Source: Palaemon carinicauda
Taxonomy: Eukaryota > Arthropoda > Malacostraca > Decapoda > Palaemonidae
DNA: 64,000 nt
Direction: 5' to 3'
Assembly: GCF_036898095.1 (NCBI RefSeq)
Contig: NC_090726.1
Span: forward strand, 41,531,930 to 41,595,929
Numbering within the stretch: position 1 is the stretch's first letter; each line of letters opens with the position of its first letter. Below the pieces are notes generated by a model. That model was not told the origin of the DNA, did no database searches, and was given only the letters and a program-made list of their open reading frames with translations. Below are positions 53,335-64,000 of the stretch, piece after piece. The translations under genes and the position numbers were made by a program.

Positions 53335-53748
53335 TCAAGGGGTTAACTACTGCACTGTAATTGTCCAGTGACCACTTTCCTCTTGGTAAGGGTAGAAGAG
53401 ACTCTTTAGCTATGGTAAGCAGCTCTTCAATGAGAAGGACACTCCAAAATCAAACCATTATTCTCTAGTCTTGAGTGGTGCCATAGCCTATGTACCATGG
53501 CCTTCCACTGTCTTGGGTTAGAGTTCTCTTGCTTGAGGGTACACTCGGGCACGCCATTCTATCTTATTTCTCTCATTTTGGTTTTGTTAAAGTTTTTATA
53601 CTTTATATAGGAAATATTTATTTTAATGTTACTGTTCTTAAACTATTTTATTATTCCTTGTTTCCTTTCCTCACTGGGCTATTTTTTCCTTTTGGAGCCC
53701 CTGGGCTTATAGCATCCTGCTTTTCCAACTAGGGTTGTATATTAGCAA

Positions 53749-53816
<68 letters not shown>
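53335..53816 (+). mobile_element. (TAA)n-tailed retroposon, longest copy
   Basis: About 410 bp plus a ~70-bp (TAA)n tail (53748-53816). Starts near CTCAAGGGGTTAACTACTGC and includes TTTAGCTATGGTAAGCAGCT, GAGTTCTCTTGCTTGAGGGT and CTGGGCTATTTT. No ORF. Carries the empty site (53407-53415) for the foldback at 54568. Confidence 0.88.
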
Positions 53817-53817
<1 letters not shown>

Positions 53818-53819
53818 TA

Positions 53820-54165
53820 AACCAAACTGTAGCCCTAGTTGATTATAAAAGGATGTTATAAGCCTCAAAGAAAAAGTCTACTGTGAAATAAAAGACAAAC
53901 GTAAATAAAAAATTTAAAACATAAAAAACATGTACTAAAGGTTGTGATAACAAAAGCTAAGGAAAATGGTAACCTCTTTATAAACCACCAAGCAACCTTA
54001 GCCATTTTATTAAGTGTATCCAACACACCATTGCTATAAAAGAGGAGGACCTGATTGTCAGAAAAGGGTGTTTTAGTCTATTGTGTATCCTAAAGCAAGA
54101 TAGCTTACTGTCTTTAACCAGGCAATGGACGGCCATGGTACAGAATCTATGGCACTATCCAAGGC

Positions 54166-54166
<1 letters not shown>
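53820..54166 (-). mobile_element. Old (TAA)n retroposon copy, minus
   Basis: Diverged: CTGTAGCCCTAGTTGAT...ATGTTATAAGCC near 53830 and GGCCATGGTACAGAATCTAT near 54132 match the family complement. The middle is not alignable by eye. Confidence 0.6.
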
Positions 54167-54232
<66 letters not shown>

Positions 54233-54890
54233 GATGTTGTTGTTGTTGTTGTTAGATAAGCTACAACCCCAATTGGAAAAGCTCGATGGTTTAAACCCAA
54301 GGGCTCCAACAAGGAAAATAGCCCAGGGAGGAAGGGAATAGAGTATTTTTAGAACCATTAAAATAGATATTTCATATATAAACTATAAGAAATTAAAAAA
54401 AAACAAGAGGAAGATAAATAAGATAGAATAATGTGGCCGGATGTACCTTCAAGCAAGAGAACTCATCACAGTGGAAGATCCTGGTACAGAGGCTATGGCG
54501 CTACCCAAAGACTAGAAAAAAAATGGTTTGATTTTGGAGTGTCCTTCTAGAAGAGCTGCTTACCATAGCGTCACCCTCATAAACTAACTTCCTAAGTAAT
54601 TTTCTCCACTTGTTGGGAAATCAAAAAGAAACCTTCTCATTTCCTAATTCTTTATATCATTGTCTTGAGTTTCAATTCACAAATTCTTAATAGAAGAATT
54701 TGTGAATTGAAGCTCAACACAATGATATAAAGAATTAGGAAATGAGAAGGCTGTTTTTATTTCCCAACAAGTGGAGAAAATGACTTAGGCAGTTAGTTTA
54801 TGAGGGTGACGATAGCTAAAGAGTCTCTTCTACGCTTACCAAGTTGAAAGTAGCCACTGAAGAGTTACAGTGCAGTACTCCTTGAATTGT
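54167..54890 (-). mobile_element. (TAA)n-tailed retroposon, minus, with nested foldback
   Basis: Starts with (TTA)n and (GTT)n tracts, then the complement of the family consensus down to the TTACAGTGCAGTA stretch near 54870. Interrupted at 54568-54812 by the TA-target foldback. Opposite orientation to 53335-53816. Confidence 0.85.
54568..54812. mobile_element. TA-target foldback element, copy 2, inside a retroposon
   Basis: 245 bp, same family as 39743-40001. It interrupts a minus-strand retroposon copy; the uninterrupted sequence is present at 53407-53415 and proves the TA duplication. Confidence 0.93.
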
Positions 54891-55029
54891 TTCTATTTTT
54901 CGGTTACTCAAGTATTGTCAGGTGTATGAGGAAAAGGGAGAATATGTAAAGAATAGGCCAGACTATTGAGCCGTAACCAAAGGTGAATCCAATATAGTCC
55001 TATCTGTCTAGTCACAGGACCCAGTAACT

Positions 55030-56105
55030 CTTTGGTGGCTGTGTCTTAATGGATGGCTGGTGCCTTGCCCCTACCTGATTGATTTCAAATTTCTCATTTA
55101 ACAGTTTCTTAGCATCGCAAAGCTTTCCTCTTCTGCGCTTACTATGTGGGTAGTTGGCTAGATTTAAGTGTTGTCGGACGTGTTAGGAATGCGAGTATGC
55201 CAGACTATTCGCAGTTTATGTTACTTACTTTGATGGCTGCTTTTCCGGTCCCATACAGCAGGGGAACCCCACTCTCTACAGGACCTCCACTGTCGTTTTA
55301 CCTTGTTCGTTCACAGTATTTCTATCTTTTCAAGTCACATATTGTCCATTTACTGTTAAATCGTCTCTGTCAAAAGACTCATAAAATAAGAAAGTCTTCA
55401 GTTTCCTCTTGAAAGCCTTAATGTCTTCAATCATTCGAATGTTTTGTGGGAGCTTATTATATAGTCTCAGGGCCACATATGTAAAGGCTCTGGAGCCTAA
55501 AGTAGACATAAATCTAGATTCCGACAGTTTGAAGCCATCTGTAACTCTATTCTCGTGCCGACACGATTTGTTGGGTGCGCAATATGTAGCAATTCTCTTA
55601 AGTATTTTGGACGACCGGTTCTGATAACTTGGTGGGTTATTGTACATATTTTTACATTCAAATTTCGCTTTAATCGGCAGCCAGTGTAAATCAATTAGTA
55701 TAGGGGTGATCCTTTCTCTAGATGTGACACCTTTTATCAGTATTGCTCCTCTGTTTATTATGTTTTGTAATTTCTTAAGTTGTACTTTTGGTAAATTGTA
55801 GTAGATAGAGAGAGTTGCAGTAGTCAATCCTTGTAATAACACAGTTTATCACAAGTTTCTTAACAGAATTTTCGTCCAGGTACTTTTTTATAAACGCAAT
55901 ATTTCTTAGATGAAAGCCAGCACTTTTTATTACATTATTTATTTGGGCATTTAGAGACAGGTTACAGTCAAGAAATACACCTAGATCTCGAACTTTACTA
56001 GATATCGGCACAGAGTCATTATTTATTTTCATTTGAATATCGTCTATGCAAAGAGAAGAATCATGCTTAGTTTCATAGAAGCATAGCTGCTTTAATAAGT
56101 TAATT
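55030..56105 (-). pseudogene. CR1/L2-like LINE 3' fragment
   Basis: C-terminal RT region in two frames. 55775-56032 encodes VRDLGVFLDCNLSLNAQINN and IDYCNSLYLL; 55330-55842 encodes LKKLQNIINRGAILIKGV, RITPILIDLHWLPIKAKF and GSRAFTYVALRLYNKLPQNI. These are signature blocks at the end of CR1/L2/Jockey-group RTs. 5' truncated and frameshifted near 55800. 55030-55330 is probably its 3' UTR. Confidence 0.8.
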
Positions 56106-56109
56106 TTAA

Positions 56110-57491
<1,382 letters not shown>

Positions 57492-57774
57492 GTGTGTGTG
57501 TGTTTGTGTAATTATAATAATCATAATCAAAATAATGAAATTGACAATATCAATATTGATATTAATGAAAATAATAATAACTAATGATACAATTAATGAA
57601 GATAATAGTGATTATCAATATTGTTTTTAATATCTTAATCATTATTATTGATTATTATATTTTAATACCTATTGTAATATTGATAATAATAATTTACGTA
57701 ATATTATAATAACAATAATTGTAATTTGATACAACTAATCTAGATGATGAGCAAAGAAACATTTACAAATGAAC

Positions 57775-59945
57775 GTAGAAATCGATTTGCAGTCCTGGAC
57801 TTTAAGAGACGAAGAGCAGACAATTAACGAAGAATAGTGTGATATTAAGAACATTTATCAGTCAGTTGGTAGTGAAAGTTTAGGACGTGCAGTTACAAGG
57901 AGAAAGCCATGGATATCAAATGACACCTGGGATACTATAAAACAGAGACGAAGGCAGAAATTGATTGTTGAAAGTTTACGTGGAAGTCATGAAAATTACA
58001 AGGTAGAGCATACTATAGTCAATTTCTATTAGCGGTGCAGATTTGCACCGACTCGCAGCGGTGCCCTTTTAGCTCGGAAAATTTTCCTGATCGCTGATTG
58101 GTTGGACGAGATAATTCGAACCAATCAGCGATCAGGAAAATTTTCCGAGCTAAAATGGTACCGCTGCGAGTCGGTGCAAATCTGCCTCGATAAAAGAAAT
58201 GGACTATATGTATTCTAGTATTGATAGCGAGGTCAAAAGAAAAGCCATAAATGAATGGAGAGAGTATTTAGACAACAAAGCAGATGAGGCTGACAAAGCT
58301 ATAAATTCAGGGAGTGGCTATGGCATAAAAAAATTGCCTAAAGAAGTATTAATGAAATCTCCACGAGGGCAAAGAAAAAGAAGCATATACCCATCAAAAA
58401 GAGAGATGGATCTGTTACAACATCAGAAGATGAAGAAGACAACGTCGGATAGAAGATATGAGGGGAATAATGTGACTGATATACCTGAAGTTGAGGAAGA
58501 CATTGGTGTGCCCGTGAATGAATTAAGTTGTTTAAAGTCGAAGCTCTCGTTTAAAAATTCAAGAGATAGATATGATGGAATAACAGTTGAGATAATATTG
58601 GCCGGGAATGAAGTGACTCTCAGAATACTTAAAAGGTTTGTTTTGTAGAATGTGGCGTGGAGAGGCAAAACCTGATGTGTGGGAGCTAGGAATGTTGCTG
58701 AAAAGTGGGGAAAAAAGATCTGACTGATTGCAATAACTACAGATGCATCACACTTACGTCAATTGTTATGAAAATATATAGTATGCTTATTCTAAAGAGA
58801 CTAGAGAGAAAGATTCGTGAAAAGCTGAGAGATGAACAAGCAGGATTTAGAAAAGGCAGAAGTTGTACTGACCAAATTTTCGTATTAAGTCATGTTGTAC
58901 CTCAATATGTAGAATATAAACAACCACTTTTGGTAAAATTTGTGGACTGAAAAAGCCTTTCATAGTGTGCACCGGCCAATTTTGTAGAGAGTTCTGCGTT
59001 ATTATGGAGTTCCTCTAAATATGTAAATTTGATTAAGTCTGTTCATGAGCGTAGCAAGTGCAAAATTAATGTTAGTGGAGCCCTGACAAATGAATTTCCA
59101 GTGAACAGTGGAGTACTCCAATGGAATGTGTTGTCACCTATGTTTATTCTCCTCATGGATTTTGTAATGCATAGAACAGTTGGGGACGGTGCAGAAGGAT
59201 TGGACTGGATTGGTGATAGGAAGTTAATAGACCTAGAGTATGCTGATGATGTCCTTGTTAGGAGAACACCACAGGATTTGCAATGTTTGCTTACCAGAAT
59301 GCATGAAATATCACACGAGGTTGGGCTCAAGATAAACAGAAGAAAGACAGAGAGGCTGATGAACAGACTATGCAATGCAAGATGAAATATTATTGGAAGG
59401 AGAAATAATTAATGGGGTAGAATCATTTAAATACTTAGGAACTATGATCTCTAACACAGGATCTTTAGAATTGGAGTTTAATGAAACATTGGAAAACGCA
59501 AATCAGGCAATGGCTATGTTAAGTAAAATTTGGAAATTTAATTGCTTAAAATTGCATACAAAAGTAAGGCCATATATTAGTTTAGTGAGATCTCTGTTAC
59601 TTTATGAACACGATTCATGGTATGATAGCGAAACAATATCCAACAGATTTTGTAGATTTTAGAACAAACCCCTTAGAAGAATATTGAGAGTTAATTGGCT
59701 GGACAGGGTTAGAAATGAAACTATAAAAGAGATCACTCAAGTGCCATATGTGGATGAGATCATGGTGAAGGGTAGATGGAGATGGTTTGGGCATGCTCTT
59801 CTCACTCCCCTAAAGATGAATAGTTCACCAAACTTTCAACTGGGCTCCTCAAGGTGCTAGAAGAGTTGAAGGCCTAGGCCTACATGGCAGAGGACTATGA
59901 GATGTGACGTGGGAGATGATGAATGAAGAGTAATTGAATTAAGTA
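57775..59945 (+). pseudogene. RTE-like non-LTR retrotransposon ORF remnant
   Basis: Plus-strand fragments in several frames: KPWISNDTWDTIKQRRRQK (~57910), KRKAINEWREYLDNKADEAD (58215), DRYDGITVEIILAG (58560), then RT: NNYRCITLTSIVMKIYS and EQAGFRKGRSCTDQIF (58730-58880), NSGVLQWNVLSPMF (59110) and the catalytic YADD (LEYADDVLV, ~59237). It continues KVGLKIN-type and FKYLGTMISNTGSLELEF (59420) and ends in the WRWFGHALL tail. Motif order fits the RTE group tentatively. The endonuclease half is absent, several frameshifts and stops are present, and a foldback MITE is inserted at 58012. Dead copy. Confidence 0.82.
58012..58209. mobile_element. Foldback MITE with ACTATAGT ends, copy 2, inside a LINE ORF
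   Basis: Same family as 43815-44013 (arms share GACTCGCAGCGGTG, TTAGCTCGG, CTGATTGGTTGGAC). It interrupts the RTE-like LINE reading frame between GSHENYKVEH and YSSIDSEVKRKAINEW. Confidence 0.9.
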
Positions 59946-59984
59946 TTGAACCGTTATTTTGACGGGTCGCATACTATATGTATA

Positions 59985-60236
59985 TTGCACTCGGGCACAC
60001 TATTCTATCTTGTTTCTCTTCTTCTTGTTTTTTATGTTATAAAGTTTTTGTAGTTTATATATGATAGATCTAATTTAATGTTGTTAATGGTCTTAAAATA
60101 TTTTATTTCGATTGTTATTACTTTTCTTGTAGTTTACTTATTTCCTTGTTTCCTTTCCTCACTGGGCTATTTTTCCCCTGTTGGATCTCTTGGGCTAATA
60201 AGCATCCTGCTTTTCCAAGTAGGGTTGTAGCTTAGC

Positions 60237-60276
<40 letters not shown>
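59985..60276 (+). mobile_element. (TAA)n retroposon tail following the RTE-like LINE
   Basis: GCACTCGGGCACACTATTCT through CAAGTAGGGTTGTAGCTTAG then (TAA)n (60238-60276). It follows the LINE ORF remnant by ~50 bp and may be its 3' UTR or a later insertion. Confidence 0.8.
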
Positions 60277-60277
<1 letters not shown>

Positions 60278-60534
60278 TCTCAATTCTCCAGCGCTCACCA
60301 CATAACAAAAATTGAAATAACTGTTGTCGCACGTTTATTATAATTAAAAATTAAATGGTTATACTTTACAGTGATTCATTATTTTGCTAGGAAAAATAAA
60401 TGTTTAAGTAATTTAAGTCAATATAAATAGTTTTAACAACTTTTTTTTCCCAGAAAGCGACATATGTACAGTAAAATCAAAATCACCGAAAAATTCCAAA
60501 TATTTATTCAAGAGATCGGTGGTTGCGACACTAA

Positions 60535-60739
60535 CTGACAGATGGCGCAAATTGCGCTACTAAATAACAGATGGCGCCACCTGCGTCACAAGGATACTAA
60601 AACGGAATAGAGAAATGTTAAGTCAGACTTCATTGACCAGTAGTCCTTGCCTGCATTCTTGCTTTCCCATATAAGCGTTGTACATGTTAACGACGACCTT
60701 TTGAAGCCGAGACATCGAGCGTAGACTTCAGCTTATAAG
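60535..60739 (+). promoter_or_regulatory. Possible promoter / non-coding first exon on the plus strand
   Basis: GC-richer than its surroundings. It holds two AGATGGCGC words (60540-60548, 60569-60577) and an overlapping AGGTGGCGC on the minus strand (60574-60582), which resemble CTCF or YY1 cores, followed by non-repetitive sequence ending CTTATAAG before GTATTTGG, a possible splice donor. No ORF and no clear initiator. Speculative. Confidence 0.25.
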
Positions 60740-63700
60740 GTATTTGGTGTGTTAGTTATATTGTAAGTTTGCCCGGTTTTACTGGTTTGTCGAGTGCTAT
60801 TTTGTAATTTGTTTATCGAAAATAATTCTGGGAATTTTTTAAAACTTTAATTTAATGTATGCGAGTGGTGGACATTACCTGTCTATTGGTGAATTTGAAC
60901 ACCTAAGCCGTTATTTAATTCTATTGCTGATGGCATTGCTTCCTTATACGTGATCTTACAGCCATAGTTCCGAAATGTTCTTTCATTAGTTGGCATTTTG
61001 AACAGATTTAATGCATATTTATGTAAAGGTTCATAGATATTTTTAACTGCCCATTCTTTAGTTCTATCATGGTAGTGTCCAGGTCTAATTTCCAGGTTTT
61101 AAAAAATTTTCTATCAGGGTTGCCAATAAGATAGCCTGGTTATGGAGCTAAATTTTCATAAATTTTAGATTATAAATCTAGTATCGCTCATTAGTGAAAT
61201 ATTTTGCGTTTAATTAACCACGTGGTATGTTAATCAAAAGTGTGCACTGCTTGTTAATCTATTGGAACCTATTAAAAGCTTTTAAATGACCGAGGAGAGC
61301 CTGTTGTGTAAAGTGATATTATCGTAGGTATTCGTTCAAAGCTATAATTTGACGCAAATTCGTTTTATACTGGCTATTTACATATTCGATGTGTAACTAA
61401 CTTTTATTCTTCATTTTAGATATCAAAATTTTACTCAGATTAGTTCCTTTGGAGTTCTACTACAATACCGCGTGTATACATAAAGCTTTTATAGGATTTT
61501 CTAGTAAACTAACCATACGGATCGAATTGTTCAATGTTATCAATATTCGTGTATGTTAATCTCCCAGGACCTTAGTCCCCAACATTTAAGACTGTAATAG
61601 TATATTTATACCAATGCCGTAGATCAGATTGTAAATTTTAAATTTCCTTTTAAATTCTTGACGTTGAGGAATACTTTTAAAAACTAATTGCTATTAACTA
61701 TAGTCCTAAAATTTAATACATTACTTTGGTTTTAAACTTCTCGCCATTAAGTTCTCTAATTTGGTCTTAATTGCGTAGCTTTGCTTTTGGATCCTACTTC
61801 TAAATTTTAGGTTTCAGTTATTCCAGAGGATAGGCCTTTATTGTATTCCAATTAAGAAAATATAGAATGTTTTAAACTTCCCACGATTTTCCTCTGCTAG
61901 TAAATGTTTTATTTGCTAGTGATTTCAGATTTAATATCGCTAGTAACGCTGCACCCATATTAGGATAAGTAGGCTGCTTCCAAGTCCACAGGTTCCAACA
62001 GGGAAGATAGCCCAGTGAGTAAAGGAAAGAACTTTACCAATAGGTTAGCTGTAATGTAATAGTGGCTTCAAGGCGCAGTTCAGCTTCTGCCTTGTGATAA
62101 AATCTCTTAATTGGTGTTTTATCAGTTGACCAATCGTAATAGGCATACCTGGCCTTTCAATAACCAGATTGGTGCAGTAGTGCTCTATACGTAGTATAAA
62201 CGTTTTAGGTAAATTCCTCAAGTCAAATGAGTAATGGATCATGTTCAAGAACTTGATGGTAGAAGTTGAAAGTACTTGTTCATTTTAGAATGTTCTAGGT
62301 GCCAAGACTTAGTCTCTCATATTGGTAACTAATTTGTCCCCACTTTATAAATCTTAAAATCATGTATGTTATTTAGGTATTGTACTGTATGGCTGTTAAA
62401 GGCAGGTTAACTGTACAACGGTTCGTTAAGACAAGTTTGAAGTGATGTTCGAACGTATGAAAGGGATATTTGGTTGTCGACCACGTTCGTCGAACAGTTC
62501 AAGAAATTTTCCTCGCCTTACTTATGGGTGGGGTTATATTGTCCATAACCTTATGCATTTGTCGCTTCACTCCCTCTTCGAACAGTTTTAAGTAGGTTCG
62601 ACAACCGGGTTCGAACAGTTCTATCGTGTTAACCCTTTAGACTAGATATTTTGTAATTTACATTAGCTTACAGAAGCTAACCACGTTGTCTATAATAAAG
62701 TTTTTACTGTTTACACGTTGAGATATGAAGTTTACAAACAATTCATCTTAAGTAAAACTGAATTTTGACATGAAAAAAAAGTAATGAAAAGGATTAAATT
62801 CTTCTAGACTTATCTGCTAAGATTGTTCTTGTGACGCTACACAATTGAATTATTCAAAATATTGCATCCCGCTGATGAAACAAAACATATTTTATGAACA
62901 TTTATATAAATAGGAATCAGATTTTGCTAAGTTCATTTTTATAGACCTTTTAAGTTCATTTGCTAATATAAGTGTTAATTTCTGTGATGTAACCTTTCCG
63001 GTTATTTCATTTACATTTTCGTAAATGCTACCATTTTTCGGGTGTTTGAAGTTTTTACCAGACTGGTTTTGTATACGTGTAGGCTAGTATTTTAAGGCAA
63101 ATGGCATAACGTTTCAACTGTTGAGTTAAGTCTGTATTTACGCGACTGTCTTAAATTTTAAGGAATTCCGACGTGTTAACAGTTAAAAATTGCCTTTTTT
63201 GGATTGTTAGTATTGAATGTCATAAGTGAAGAGTATTAATGTTAGTTCTGATAATCCATTAAACTCTGAAGTAAATTCATTTTATTATTTTTGTGCATAT
63301 GGGTTTTTACGCTGTATCGGTGCTTACGAAAATGTACATCACGAAGAAATGATCTCAAGTCTGCTCTTTTTTTTTTTTAACACAAGACGGCATAAGTCTA
63401 CTTGTTTGGTTATTTATCACGATGTGCATGTAGTCTGCCCAGTAGAGATTGCAAAGGAAAAACTTCTTGGAAAGATTTAAAGTTAAAAATCACTTAACGG
63501 TTCTATTTCAAATTCCGTTGCTTTCGCTTAGAAATTAGATTCTAACCTTTTATTCTATAAATGATGAATTTCAAGTTAAATCCTGTAGAGCAACATGTTA
63601 AAGATTGCATCCAGGATACACTTTTACTCTTTCACGAATGTTTGGAAGTAGCAGGTTTTTTCTGTATTCGCCTATGTTAACATCTATTATTTTGAATATG

Positions 63701-64000
63701 TAAATTCTAAATTCTATTCAAGTTCAATATTTTTATATTACTTAGTCTTCTCGAACGTCACTGTACTCCAACGAACGGAGTTAGAAATTTTTAGGGTAAT
63801 AATGCTGAAGTGTTAATTTAGTTTCAAGTATACACTGTATGAATTTGCGATAAGGTTCTAAAAGGTTTGTAATATGCAGTCTACAGTGCGCTTAAATCTT
63901 TAATTTTATCAAGAAAGTCTGAATTGCCAGAGCATTGTATAATACAGAAGACTAAAGCTGTATCTGTTTGTGAACTGTCCATTAATTAAGTAATTTTTTT
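60740..64000. other. Unassigned AT-rich region
   Basis: Apart from the short retroposon fragment at ~61985-62025, no coding, RNA or repeat feature was recognised. ORFs here are short and lack family resemblance. Could be intron of a plus-strand gene or intergenic. Confidence 0.4.
61985..62025 (-). mobile_element. Short retroposon fragment
   Basis: CCAACAGGGAAGATAGCCCA and GTGAGTAAAGGAAAG match the complement of the family around the GGGCTATT block. Too short to place ends. Confidence 0.5.

Noticed and set aside
54073..54358. Poly-Ile, poly-Leu and poly-Asn ORFs
   Set aside because: Translations of the (TTA)n/(GTT)n tract.

Overview
The window is nuclear DNA from an animal, most likely a decapod crustacean (possibly a caridean shrimp). 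The evidence is the AT-rich background, one intron-rich animal gene with long introns, DIRS-type tyrosine-recombinase retrotransposons, RTE-like and CR1-like LINE debris, and a dense layer of foldback elements, TTAA-target MITEs and (TAA)n-tailed retroposons. The species call is inference, not read from the sequence.

Host gene: nine exons on the minus strand (52551 down to 13829) join in frame into about 489 codons. They encode the N-terminal two thirds of a REPS-type protein (RALBP1-associated, two EH domains, homologue of human REPS1/REPS2 and fly Reps). EH1 is on exons 1-2 and EH2 on exons 5-6. The remaining C-terminal exons are not visible and probably lie beyond position 1. Eight of the introns lie wholly in the window and carry most of the repeats.

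Mobile DNA: (i) Positions 1-12552 hold a head-to-tail array of DIRS elements on the minus strand. A1 (1-~2705) is internally deleted. A2 (~2706-6060) is truncated and has a minisatellite in gag. Copy B (6060-12552) is nearly intact, with gag, RT/RNase H and an undamaged tyrosine recombinase. (ii) A second full-length DIRS, copy C (32871-39380), sits in intron 6 in the same orientation as the gene. B and C both show the full DIRS layout: inverted terminal repeats (155 and 156 bp, identical within each element but clearly different between elements) and an internal complementary region that joins the complements of both termini. (iii) Seven copies of a ~300-bp TTAA-target MITE, four kinds of foldback element, and many copies of a (TAA)n-tailed retroposon fill the introns and the 5' flank. 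(iv) From 53 to 60 kb there are inverted retroposons, a CR1-like LINE remnant and an RTE-like LINE remnant with a foldback element inserted in its ORF.

The last 3.5 kb (60.5-64 kb) has no recognisable coding sequence. A GC-richer patch at 60.53-60.74 kb could be the promoter or first non-coding exon of a plus-strand gene, but this is weak. The most notable content is the DIRS material: tandem self-adjacent insertion, regenerated ITRs, a readable circle junction, and a recombinase-frame ORF that stays open across the whole RT/RNase H region in two diverged copies.
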